From assembly GCA_036971715.1 (NCBI GenBank), contig JAVHJL010000005.1, positions 3,658,001 to 3,722,000 of the forward strand: DNA of 64,000 nucleotides. Direction: 5' to 3'. The notes beneath the pieces are model-generated. The model did not search any database and was not told where the DNA came from. It saw only the letters and a list, made by a program, of their open reading frames with translations. The translations under genes were made by a program, and so were the position numbers. Numbering within the stretch: the stretch's first letter is position 1; each line of letters begins with the position of its first letter. Of the stretch, positions 24,330-35,396 are shown piece after piece. The stretch is from Arthrobotrys musiformis (lineage: Eukaryota > Ascomycota > Orbiliomycetes > Orbiliales > Orbiliaceae).

Positions 24330-25801
24330 ATGATGTTTTCCATACTGAGAAATTACATAAGGAACAGCTCTCGGACTTCTTTGGGTTCAGAACCTTCAAC
24401 ATACCACAACGTCAACGTCGCTTCCAACGCCAACTCCAACATCAACCACACCCATAAAAAGCACAAGTATAAGAATTCCGACTACATCAACCACTACGAT
24501 CCGGACAAAGAGGGATACCAAGAAGACCAAGACCCAGGCGACCTCTTCCACTCCCAATCATCCTCCTCCTGGTGCATGAAAGTTCAGCAAATACCATATT
24601 CCATCGTCTCGTTCCTGTTAAGCAGACGTCGGCGTCGTGGGCTCTTTGGCATCATGCTGTCCGGCAGGAACGCCCTGGTGGCCATCACCGTGCTGGTCTT
24701 GCTGGGTTTGATGACCCTCATGCCCAGTCAACCCCTTTCTCTGGTAGGTTTCCCTCTCCCATGAAAACCTCTTGGCTTTTTAAAACTCCACCACTACAAC
24801 TACCACCACCACTGCCGTCATCACCACCGTCATTATTGTCTGGCATCGGTCGTCACCGGAACGAGAGAGCAGACGAGAGAAGAATATGGAACGAGGGAGG
24901 GAGAAAGAAGGTGGTGGTGTTGGTGGCGTTCGTAGTGGGGAGGATTGATGGGGATGATGAATGGGTGCAAATGAAGAGAGTGGCTAACACGCGCGCATGG
25001 TTGACAAACGAGCAGAGATACAATCCAACATTCACAGCCTCGCGAACCTTCAAAATACATAATAAAGTCGCGGCAATAGCCGACACTTCTTTCAGTCCGC
25101 ACCATATCCCGCTGGTCATGCACTACTCCGGCGTTCTCGGCTCGGAATGGCCCATAGTTTACTATACCTCCCAAGAAACATACGATGCACACTTAAAACC
25201 TGGTGTCGCCAACGTCAGCAAGGTCTGGGCTCGTGCCCTCGACGAAGGCCGCATCCAAGTCCGTCTGTTGCCCACGAAGTTTACAATGACGAGCAGAAAG
25301 GGTGTCAACGGCTTTCTAACCGACAAATGGATGTGGGAGGACCTTGCACCCGCCAAGCACGTTTTGGTTTTCCAAGCCGATGCCATGATATGCGGCAACG
25401 CACACAAAACCGTCGACGACTTCTTGGAATGGGACATGATCGGAGCTACACTCGCCCCCGAAGGAAGGATGTATAACGGCGGCTTATCGCTACGCAATCG
25501 CGATAAGATTTTGAAAATATTAAACGAACATAACTACGAAAGGGACCTGAAGGCCAATGTCTTCGAATTCGAAGGGGAGGATGTTTGGTATTCTAAACGT
25601 CTGGACATGATGGGTGCAAATTTACCCAGCAACCAAATCGCGTTGGAGTTTGCCTGCGAGTACCACTTCCATATGCAGGTTCAGAAGCAGCCTATGGGCT
25701 ATCATAAGGTCCATAAAGCCGCCCCTAGTAGGGTCAGCGAGATTGCGGAGTGGTGTCCTGAGATTCATTTGGCTGCACCAGGGAAGCTGGGGAGAGGGTA
25801 A
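24330..25801 (+). CDS. Type II membrane glycosyltransferase, DUF5672 domain
   Basis: Two exons, 24330-24743 and 25016-25801, joined in phase 0, give 399 residues. The first exon encodes an Asn/His/Ser-rich cytosolic tail, a basic SRRRRRGL stretch and one transmembrane segment (ALVAITVLVLLGLMTLM, about 113-129), then a short stem. The second exon is a DUF5672 domain: WPIVYYTSQETYD, the LVFQADAMICGN block, the EGRMYNGGLSLRNR segment and GEDVWYSKRL. This order is typical of the family, which is classed with glycosyltransferases. The topology suggests a Golgi enzyme. The 272-nt intron is long for this window. Its acceptor is placed at 25015, 30 nt after a GCTAAC branch site; an earlier acceptor or a second intron cannot be excluded. 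Donor and acceptor sugars are unknown. Confidence 0.8.
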
Positions 25802-26563
25802 ATTTTTTAAATTTTTTTCCGGGCACAAAAAGCTATAATTTTGGTTAGAGGCATACTACTACTATGCTCTCTTCCTCCTAATACGCAAACCCCACTCTCC
25901 CCTGCCCCCCTCTACTATCTTTATCATCCTCGATTGCTATAAATCCCTCGGTCGCCCGCATTATAATCCTCAAGAAAAAGCCTGCACATACCATATTTTG
26001 ATACGTTATTGGCGCGGAGTTTGGACGGTACACAATGATAAGTATTCAGATACTTTTTTTTTTCTCTTTCTTTTTGTTCGTTTTTACGATGTATAGATAC
26101 CTTACCTTGCATTTCCTATTTCCTTTTCCCTTTCTTTTCTTTTCTCTATCTGTGGGGTTCTTTTCAAGGTCCTTTTTTTTGGTTTAGATATGTGGTGCTG
26201 TGCAGCTACTTTTTTGAACGTTGTGATGAGGATTACATCATTATTCACGGACCCGTTGCTTATTTCTATCGTAACGGGAAATTCAATGAACTATTTTTAT
26301 TTATGAGCAATGGCTATTTATATGTTTGCTAGCGGGAACGGGAGCGGGTGAACCTGTACATATGTGAGCGGGGTATAGAAATACTAAGATAATAAAGGGG
26401 TTGGATCCGACTTGGATATATGCCATGACGTCATTTCGTGGAACTACCCGTCTTGATCACTCATTGAGCCTAATCTCGTGACCACTTTCTTCTAGCTCGT
26501 CGATGGCCCGAGTTTCACGGTCTGAGTGAAACGCGTGTTTCTATGAGATGTTACGTATACAAA

Positions 26564-26596
<33 letters not shown>

Positions 26597-28419
26597 AGCT
26601 ACGGACTACAATGAGATGGGGGGTTGTGGAACCATATACGCTTGTTTCCGATAATATAATTCTGGTAGACTGGGCTATAGGACGGGATCTGGACTTGGGT
26701 TTTAAATTTGATATTATTGAGTTCGTAAGCCGATAGGGATCATTGAAAGTTAAGTTTGAGCAGTGGTGTTTGAAGGGGTATATTTTGGCCGAGCTATCTA
26801 TAGATCTACATCTTAGGAGTAGAGTGAAAGAATTCCGTATATGCGTAATTTATATAGGGATCACCCTTGTCTGATTATCACCATGGCCATCACCGGAGGG
26901 ATAACCCGCCCATCGCTAATGTGTAATAATATTCGGCACTATTTTTTGTATTTTAATACCCCGCGTGGTAGGGAACTTCGTTGGTCAATCGATCGACCAT
27001 ATGCAATATCGATTCAATCTGCATATATACAGATCTATAGGTTCTGCGTCTAGGAGGCCGAAAAAGTGTAGTTAATCAAGAACCAAAGAGGTATTCTATT
27101 TTCGTACGTTGCCGCCTCAATTATCACCTCCCTTCGAGTTTCAATTCCCGAAGGGTCAAGGGCGGCCGGCAGCAATATCGGTCGAGAATATTATTGCTTC
27201 CCTTTCGTCTATCTCGGACATATTCCGTCTTGCGAAAGCGAGTTGACTACGAAGTTATGTCGGGTTAGTAGTTGTAGGAGCTCTAGTTGAAGATATAGGC
27301 TGCGAATTAGACATAAGTAATAGTAATGAATATATACTGGGTGATAGGTGATATATCCCGCTGAGTCACATCAATGCTAGCGAAGAGTTAGGTTTCGACG
27401 TGCAGCTCGCAGGCCAGCCCAGGCCTTTTAACTACCGAAAGAGCAAGCTGGCCAACGTTGCTTTGTCATCGGACGGACGGGAAATTTGGCCTCCGGTGTT
27501 ATAACTAGCGAAAGTTCCGGTATCGATAACATTAGCGCGCGTCTGTGGCTTTTTTTTTTGTCAGTGAAGTGATAGTGCGTGATATGGTGCATCAGTATTC
27601 GTGTTGGATCGTTGCATTTTTCCTCCCTGGTTTTGCTGTGTCATAATAGACGATGCAAAAGTTTAGGCTTTGCCCGAGGAGATAGTTTAGAAACAGAGAT
27701 CCCCACAACGGCGCTCCGCGGCTCCGGACTTCTCTCAAACTCCCCTAATATTCCCATTTCTGTGACAAAAAGGTTGGAAACTTGACATTTGTCAGCAGGA
27801 AGATAAGCTCCAACATGTTTGAGAGCGCCCTAGGAGAAAAAAATGGATCATGCGAATAGATTGGTGGGTTCCCGTCGCGCAATGTCCGCGACATACTCCG
27901 TACGAGCTAGCTATCTGTTATACTTCGCTGTATGGATCGAAATCGAATTGCATTGAGCTCCTGCCGAGGCAGAAATATGTTGTGTTCACCGGGCCGATTC
28001 CTGTTGGAGTCATTCATTGGCCAACCGTCGAACTTGCTTTTAGCTAATATTTATCACTATTATATGGCTATACCTGCGGATGGGCCGTGATGGATTACTT
28101 AAGTCGTTATTGCGTGCAAATGTGGGTATCTTGGTGATCTCTCTTCGCTTTGCACTGGGGAAAGCTAAGCTAGCTAAGAGGTTTAAAAACCGTTGCCGGG
28201 TTCCGGCCGGATTTATTTGGTTTCTTTGTAATTTTTTTCTTTCTTTCTTCCCTCTACTATTGTTTCCAGACTTCACTAGGAGGGCCTCTTTTGTCCTATC
28301 GATCGATGGTATCATCTATAAGAAGAGGTTGAGCATATTTTCTTACCTTTTGGAAATCTGCTCGTGCTTCAACTTTTTTTTGTGCTTTTTAAACCTTTGC
28401 GCAAGTCGTGAATCATAAA
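25802..28419. other. Intergenic 2.6 kb, no gene recognised
   Basis: Rich in T and C/T tracts after the glycosyltransferase (about 26050-26190), with a pure T28 run at 26565-26592. Only short frames are present. The last part (about 28200-28419), pyrimidine-rich and TTTCTTTCTT-containing, is likely the promoter and 5' leader of the MFS gene. Confidence 0.5.
26565..26592. repeat. T28 homopolymer
   Basis: Twenty-eight consecutive T residues on the plus strand. Confidence 0.95.
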
Positions 28420-29948
28420 ATGCCGACCGCTAGTGCTTCAACATCTCTTGGCGAAATCGACATCGACAAAGAACTACGGTTGCCGCACGACGTAGCGCCA
28501 TCGACGACCGATACTGAGAATGTTGATCCTGGTGTATCTGATGATACAGAGGCAGACGCACCCGTGCCGCCTGATGGTGGTGTGAAGGCTTGGACGCAGG
28601 TGTTTGGGTCTTTTTTCCTGTTTTTTGCCAGCTGGGTAAGTGTGATAAGAGGTCAAGTGTGCATTGGCAGGGCTTGGTAGAAGCTTGTTTTCGTCGATAT
28701 GGTGTTTGGAGACTCGTTTTGCTAACATAGTTGGTCATTGATGTACAGGGTTTCGTAAATTCCTTCGGCGTTTACCAGAATTACTATGCAACCGAACATT
28801 TGAAGGGAATACCTGCGTCGAATATCTCATGGATCGGATCTATACAAGCGTTTTTACTCATGTTTGTCGGCGTGCTCACGGGACCGTTATACGATAAGGG
28901 ATACTTTCGATACCTTGTGTGCACGGGTGCAGTGTTGGTGGTGTTGGGGATTATGATGACGAGTATTTCGAAGACGTACTGGCAGGTACTTTTATCTCAG
29001 GGGATCTGTATAGGTCTCGGTACGGGATGTTTATTCGTCCCGTCTGTTGCGGTCATAGCTGGATACTTCACCATGAAAAGGAGTTTTGCTGTCGGGCTGG
29101 GTTCTACAGGGGGTAGCGTGGGGGGTATTGTATACTCCGTTGCGTTTAGATCCATGGTCGACAATATTGGCTTCGGGTGGGCGACTAGAGTACTAGGCTT
29201 CATGACCATGGTATTACTAATCGGCTCAATAAGCATCATGAAACCGCTACAGTACCCTGCCGGAGCTAGAAGTCTATTCCTACCCAGTGCGTTTAAACAG
29301 TTATCGTACACTTTCACCGCAGTGGCGTTAATGATCACCTTCATGGGGCTTTATATACCATATTTCCACATCCAGGGATATGCTGCAGAGCTGATAGGAT
29401 TAAACAAAGACCTCTCCTACCAACTTTTGACGGTCATGAACGTCGCCTCTATATTCGGAAGAACGATCCCGTCAATCGTAGCCGATAAACTGGGTCCGAT
29501 AAACATCATGATACCGTCGGCTTTTGGAACGGCAGTAATGGGGTTCTCGTGGATAGGAATGAAATCCGCCCCCGCGACAGTCATATTTGCGATTTTATAC
29601 GGGTTTTTGTCGGGGACCGTGGTTAGTCTCCCACCCACGACAATAGCTAGTATGGGCGGTAAGCCCAATGAGGTTGGAACGAGGTTGGGGATGGCTTTCA
29701 CGTTTGCTGCGACGGGGCTACTGACCGGGAACCCTATCGCGGGGACATTGATTGATATTCCTAATGGAAGGTTTAGAGGAGCGCAGTTGCTTTGTGGGGG
29801 GCTGGTTTTGGGGGGGATGATGCTTTTTGTGACGGCAAAGGTATTGATGGGGAGAAAGGAGGTCGAGGAAGGAGCAGTGGCAGGGGAGGAGGAGCAGAGG
29901 TCGGAGGATGATAGCAGGGAGGCTGAACGGGGTAAGGGAAAAGTATGA
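28420..29948 (+). CDS. MFS transporter, monocarboxylate-transporter type
   Basis: Two exons, 28420-28635 and 28749-29948, joined in phase 0, give 471 residues. A hydrophilic acidic N-terminus of about 50 residues precedes PPDGGVKAW, the DGG-x-x-W signature before helix 1 in the monocarboxylate porter family. Helix 1 (FGSFFLFFASW|GFVNSFGVYQ) is interrupted by the intron and restored on splicing. About twelve hydrophobic segments follow, with GPLYDKG in the first inner loop and VADKLG in the second half, equivalent to the MFS loop signatures. A charged Glu/Arg tail ends the protein. Fungal members carry small acids, riboflavin or secondary metabolites; the cargo here is unknown. It is located 5' of a zinc-finger regulator and two dehydrogenases. 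The start is ATG 28420; an in-frame GTG lies 12 nt upstream. Confidence 0.9.
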
Positions 29949-30820
29949 GTCTTAATGTTTTTGTTGTATAATTGTGTATATATACTCTGCTTCCTCTTTG
30001 TCATGGGATTATGCTAGAACTACGTGTACATAACGAGCGATCGAGATAGATTAATGATGCATCCAGCGTGCTTTATGATTTTATGAGGCTGGCATTAGCT
30101 GTTATCTGATATCCAGTGTTAGGTAGCTTGGTGTCTGAGGAGGGGCACAGGGTAGGCAAAGATTATCGTTGGGTTGCGCGTAGTCTCGAGGACATGCTTG
30201 TATACAGTATAAGTAAGTAGTCTCGAGACTGAGTTGTGTATAGTCTCGAGGGCAGGGTTGTGTGGGGGTAGACAGGCTGAAGGTTTGGTTGTCTGAGCAA
30301 TCGGGCAAGCGCCCCGACGCTATACCAACAAGATGGATCTTGATATACTTATTCAGGTATCTAGCACCGTATATAAGACCCTATAGTATTATATATTTCC
30401 TATAATGGACAATATGGCAGTCAAAATGGCAGTGTGTTTCCTCGTTCCCATGAGAATAGGACTCACTGGTCGCCATGGCCCCTCTCGCTGTCGGGTTGAC
30501 ACAGCCCAGGATCCGATTTCCATGGAAGGTTCCTTGACATTCTGTGTTGACTCTTGTTGTATTTTTCTCTCGAGGCAGCTTTTTTGTCAAATCGAAAGAC
30601 AAGGGCCTTGCCAGTTATAGCTCTCACCCCTCCAAAGGAATGACCCAAGCTTGAAATCCTCCACCTTTGTCGATAAGATAGAGCTTTTCCTACTGCCCGC
30701 AATCCGTATATATTTTTTGCGAAAAAAAAATTCTGAACGCCATTGCATTCTCTATCTACTTTCCTCTTATCCTTTATAAACTCGAGTACCTATATATTAT
30801 ATCCCATCAAGCTAGAAATA
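29949..30820. other. Intergenic with a short TAGTCTCGAG repeat
   Basis: Holds three copies of TAGTCTCGAG at 30181, 30218 and 30241. The same motif recurs at 35780. The 3' part (30700-30820) is the likely promoter of the zinc-finger gene, with a CT-rich stretch at about 30750-30780. No gene seen. Confidence 0.5.
30181..30250. repeat. Three copies of TAGTCTCGAG
   Basis: Ten-base copies at 30181-30190, 30218-30227 and 30241-30250. On the minus strand they lie in a short frame that reads CPRDY twice. Another copy of the ten-mer lies at 35780-35789. Confidence 0.7.
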
Positions 30821-32398
30821 ATGACAAAGTCGCCCAGAGTACCTAAACCTCCGAGGACATACACCTGCAGGTTCTGTCAATCTGTATTCAAGCGGTCTGA
30901 GCATCTGGCTAGACATGAGAGGAGTCGTGAGTAACTTTCTTCCTCCTCTTCTTTTTTCAAGCTGGATCCTTGGGGACTCGATTTGTGTGTGTGGGCTGTG
31001 GGCTTGTGTGTATTTTTTGGGGTTCTTGGTCGAGGGACAAAAAAAAAACACCACAACGTAAGGTGGCTGCGGCGGCGGGGTGAAGAGCTGTGGCTTGGGG
31101 AGGGGACAATGATGAATACGAGTTCTAGATTCGAGATTTCGGATCTCTGGATTCTGGATCTGGACGGTTGAAGACGAATGAGGCTAATTACTTGCGGGGG
31201 ATTCGGTGCGGACCTGCAGATACGCAAGAGAAACCGTTTGGATGCTCCGTATGCTCCTGCATGTTTTCGAGGAAGTAAGTCCTGTACTTGTTTTGTTGTT
31301 TTTGCATTGGACGAAGCTCAACTGTGTTCTGGAGCTTCCGATCGTGAACGGGGTGTTTCTTTTACTTCATGGAAATTATTCGGGGCAGAACTATGCTAAT
31401 TTACCCGCTTTCTCGCTTTTCTTTGGGGAATTGGTTCAGGGATCTCGTCGTCCGCCACGAGCGTATGATTCACTTTGAACGTAAACCCACGACGCGGATG
31501 ACATCTCGGAAAGCTCGTAAATATGAACCTCGCCGCGAATCTCAGTCCTCGGTATAGCTCGCTCTTTTTTTTGCTATTTTTCTTTTCTGAGATCTTTTAA
31601 GATGCGCAAAAAAAGAGGTTGATATACTAAAGGCGGGGTTTGAAAATTTTCGTCTAGGATGCTCAGGAATCTGTGACTGTATCCACCACTACTACCCCGT
31701 CTTCTGAGCGGAGACAATCCATCCCTAAAACCCCCACGATTGATGCAGCGGCTGCAAAGAAAACGGCAGAGGAAGCTCTCTCAAGTGCCATTCTTCAAGG
31801 GCTACCGAATATTTTCGATGAAATTACCACGCCAACTGCGGCGACCCCGGTGACGCCGAAGTCTGTCAAACGCGGACGGACTTCTTCAGATGACGACGAT
31901 GCCGACGAAATCGATGTCCGGCCAACGAAACTTCGGGTGCTTGATCAAACGCTTACTTCCCCGGCCAGTGTTGCCCCAGTGGCTCCCATGTTTGGAAGAG
32001 CGGGGTCGAGCTCCAGCTCGAGCTCTGTTAGCTCCAGCAGTACGGCTATTTCACCCGCGAAATTAACTGCAACGGCTGCCGCTGTAGCAAACGCGTTGAC
32101 CAAACCCGCCATATCGGTTCCTACCTCTATTTTCCCAGGATTTGACATCGATCCTATTCTTAGAGACCCGGAATTTGAAGCCCAGCTCGAGGATGACGAT
32201 GAAACGGCTGAAGATACGCTCAGGATGTTCACGCATGCAGAGCAACAGTTGTTTTCACCGCCATTGTCGGATGGAGCTGATAGTGATGCTGGGGATAAAG
32301 ATGGGGATGCTAGCCGTCCGAACGAGGAGTTTTTGAGGGAGGCGGCTGCTGAAGCGTGGAAATTGCAGCTTGAAGAGGAGATCAAAGCTGCGGCTTAA
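30821..32398 (+). CDS. C2H2 zinc-finger transcription factor (two fingers)
   Basis: Four exons: 30821-30926, 31220-31274, 31440-31551 and 31658-32398, giving 337 residues. The first finger is YTCRFCQSVFKRSEHLARH with its last His encoded across the first splice. The linker reads TQEKPFG, close to the classic TGEKPF. The second finger, CSVCSCMFSR|KDLVVRHERMIH, is split by the second intron. This tandem pair near the N-terminus resembles the DNA-binding region of ADR1/MSN2-type fungal regulators. The remaining about 245 residues are Ser/Thr/Ala-rich with acidic blocks (DDDDADE, EDDDETAED) and could be an activation region. Introns 1 (293 nt) and 2 (165 nt) are long for this window. A nuclear regulator of the neighbouring transporter and dehydrogenase genes is possible but only inferred from proximity. 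Confidence 0.85.
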
Positions 32399-33047
32399 AA
32401 TAATCAAAAGAGGTGACAATTGCATGTGAGTTGAATCGCATGCAAGTTTCCGGGAAGGCCGAGCCGGTTGACGGCGGAATACCCCCTGGTAATAACTCGA
32501 TTGATCTGGGTATATAAAGATCCATATATACTTACTTACTAACCGGATTTGTGTAGGTGTGACCTTTTTCTCGATTCCTTTATATCACTGACTGCGTTTT
32601 TCTTTCGACAGAAATAAAATCAAAAAAACTGTATTCATTAAACATGTATTGCATGGACATGGACTACCGAACAAGTAGTTCTGGGGCATATATCTCACGG
32701 CCGGGTCACTTTTGATTCTTCTTTCCTCCTCCCCTTCCCCTACGACCTTACCGAATCTTGGTTATTTTCACACTCTTTTTTCTTTTTGATTCATCGATTC
32801 ACAGCATTGGCAGAAAAAGCAATACCCCATGTATATCAGGAACAGGCGTTTTATGGCGCAAAAAGCTAGCACAGACGAATACGAAGGCAAAGGAGATATA
32901 TCTACATATGAACAACGAAGCGAAGCTTGTATTTAAGATTCAAGAGAAGCCGTATATACCTATAAATATCTCCTATCTAATAACTTATTAAGGTATGGTC
33001 GTAGGTTAAGCATCGTAAGTTGCTGGGGTAGCTGGTGGATGATGTGA
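32399..33047. other. Convergent intergenic region
   Basis: Lies between the convergent zinc-finger and dehydrogenase genes. T/C-rich at about 32715-32790. No gene seen. Confidence 0.5.
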
Positions 33048-33881
33048 CTATTCGGGGTACACCATCTTTTTACTCACCCCGCCATCAACCACGATCTCTG
33101 TCCCTGTCACGAAATCAGAAGTTACAAGAAACTCTACGGCCTTAGCAATATCTTCGACCTTTCCAACCCTACCCGCGGAATGCCACTGGTGATCTTGCTC
33201 CGTCAAGCCATTTTCCCACTTCCGTCCCTCGGCATCACCAGCTTCATTCTCATCTTCGACGTGAATCCAGCCAGGTGAGATGGCATTAACCCTGATTTTA
33301 TGGGTTTCTCCCAAAGAGACTGACATCGATTGGGTTAGTCCTATCAACCCAGCTTTTACGGCCGAGTACGCCTCGTGGTTCGTTTCCGATTGATGGGCAC
33401 GGGTTGACGAGATGTGGATTATCGTCCCCGGCGACGCCTTCCTGTTTTCAACAGGAAATGTCAAAAACGGGATACACAACCGACTCAATAAAAACGGAGC
33501 CGTCAAGCCAACCGCGACCTTTCGGTCCCATTCGGCCATGATATCTACTTCTGAAGAACCCATAGATGCGGAGTTTGACCAGATGTGGGGTGTTGGGAAC
33601 GCATTGTTTATCAATACGTCCACTCTGCCGGAGAAGTAGTCTGCAGCGGAGGATACGGCGGATGCGATGGCGGGGCGGTCTGAGAGGTCGGTATGTGAGG
33701 TCTTGAAGTTCTCTGGGGTTGAGAAACCGAGTTTTTGGAGATGCGCGGTTGTGTTTGTGAGTTCGGGGAGATTGGAGTCTATTAGGAAGACGCGATGGTT
33801 TTGGGAAAGGATGTGACGGGTTAGGCCACGGCCTATGCCACGCGCGGCACCGGTTATGAGGTAATTTAGCGGTTCAGGCAT
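33048..33881 (-). CDS. Short-chain dehydrogenase/reductase (SDR)
   Basis: A single-exon gene of 277 residues. The cofactor motif TGAARGIG sits at residues 10-17, right after the N-terminal strand (LNYLIT). NNAF at about 93-96 is the NNAG-type motif. The catalytic set is Ser in HISSTRAHQ and the YSAVK motif (YxxxK). A C-terminal NAISPGWI and a VTGTEIVVDGG ending match the classical SDR family, including the glycine-rich end of the fold. It oxidises or reduces an alcohol/carbonyl with NAD(P)(H). The substrate is unknown. It is transcribed divergently from another SDR at 34406, sharing a 524-bp intergenic region. Confidence 0.92.
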   Translation of the reverse strand: MPEPLNYLITGAARGIGRGLTRHILSQNHRVFLIDSNLPELTNTTAHLQKLGFSTPENFKTSHTDLSDRPAIASAVSSAADYFSGRVDVLINNAFPTPHIWSNSASMGSSEVDIMAEWDRKVAVGLTAPFLLSRLCIPFLTFPVENRKASPGTIIHISSTRAHQSETNHEAYSAVKAGLIGLTQSMSVSLGETHKIRVNAISPGWIHVEDENEAGDAEGRKWENGLTEQDHQWHSAGRVGKVEDIAKAVEFLVTSDFVTGTEIVVDGGVSKKMVYPE

Positions 33882-34405
33882 GATTGCTTGGTATAAATGT
33901 CGAAAACCGAGGAGGTCAGGAAGAGATTGAAGTTTGCGGGGAAGTCATGACGGCATTTCCGCCGTCTGCGAAAGGCTGGTAACGTCAGCATTGCTATCTC
34001 CACCATAACTCCGCCGCTCAGTCATCGTGACGATAGCCGCGCGCGGGGTGAAGCTATACTGTTGCTAGCATAGTTAGTCAGGCCTATCGATAATTAACGA
34101 TGTCTACGATGGAGTATGGAGAGAGGATGGAGCCGTGGAGTGGATCCGAGACCTGTCGAACTCGACCTGGCGGCGGGCCGAAGCTTCGGACAATCCCCTG
34201 TCTCTTTATAAATTTATCACGTCAACAACGCATTCATCCCGACATTTCCGAGCTAAGTTTACAGATTTGACGGCGAAGCTGATTTATATACAAGCTTTTG
34301 CGGAGGACATATGCTAATTGAGTCTCGTGGGCTGTATGCGAATTATTTCAAGTTTTTCTCTTTGATCGGAAATCAATAAAGATTTGTATAATACATATAA
34401 TAATC
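33882..34405. promoter_or_regulatory. Shared divergent promoter of two SDR genes
   Basis: A 524-bp interval between the start codons of two oppositely oriented SDR genes. It must hold both promoters. A TATAAATTTA stretch lies at about 34206-34215 and another AT-rich block just before 34406. Which element serves which gene is not shown by sequence. Confidence 0.5.
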
Positions 34406-35396
34406 ATGGCTTCTTCGAACTCTCCGGTTGCGATTATTACTGGGGGTGCTTCTGGTAAGCTCATTCTGATATACCAAAATATTGGAGGTTGATATCTAAC
34501 GGTGACTAAATATATATAGGTATCGGCCTTGCAATTGCCACAGACCTGGCTAATAAAGGCTGGAGCGTCATAATCGCCGATATAAACCCCCAAACCGGAG
34601 CGCCCGCCGCGGAGAAGATCGGGGCGACATTTCACCAAACCGATGTCTCGTCTTGGGACTCCCAGCTAGACCTCTTCAAAACCACATTTCAAAAACACGG
34701 CCGTATAGATTTCTTCGCCGCAAATGCGGGTATCGATGACAAAAAGAGTATTTACGAAGAAACGGCGGAAGAGTTGGAGAAGAATGAGCCGGGGCAACCG
34801 TTTTTGAAGGTTATCGATGTGGACTTCGTGGCAGTTATTTGGGGCGTTAAACTTGCAAGTTGGTACATGAGACGGAATGAGAAGAAGAAGGGAGGCGTGA
34901 TAGTCTTGACGAGTAGCGCGGCAGGATTGTATCCTATGGCTACTAATCCACTCTATGCGGGTTGCAAAGCGGCAGTAAGTTCGAACTTTCCCGGCTTAAC
35001 CACATAAATCTTTGCCACGATATTATATACTGATCAACGGGATTATAGTTGATAAACTTTGCCCGCTCCGTGGCATCGACCTACATCACCGACAAAATCA
35101 GGGTAAACGTAATCTGCCCGGCACTAGTCCCCACAGCCATTTTCCCGGGCAACCTACGTGACTTCTTCCCTGAAGAACACATCACACCGGTTTCTACGAT
35201 TGTGTCGGCTTACAACAAATTCATTGATGATGAGACTTTAACGGGGCAAGTGGCGGAGTGCTCACAGGATAATCATTTTTTTAGAAAACAGGTAGAATAT
35301 CCGAGTGAAAGTCAGAGGTGGATGAATGAGGACAGTGGAGAGTGTTGGGATCGAGCCTATAAAGTGTACTTTGCAAAGCAACAGGAGAAGAAATAG
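34406..35396 (+). CDS. Short-chain dehydrogenase/reductase (15-PGDH-like)
   Basis: Three exons: 34406-34454, 34520-34974 and 35049-35396, giving 283 residues. The first intron splits the cofactor motif TGGASG|IG; splicing restores TGxxxGxG at residues 13-20. ANAGI is the NNAG-equivalent. The active site has VLTSSAAG and YAGCK (YxxxK). The C-terminal part, ICPALVPTAI and FIDDETLTGQVAE, resembles fungal SDRs annotated as 15-hydroxyprostaglandin-dehydrogenase-like. The true substrate is unknown. Acceptors follow an ATATATATAG and a GATTATAG. Divergent from the SDR at 33048-33881, so the two may be co-regulated. Confidence 0.88.
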
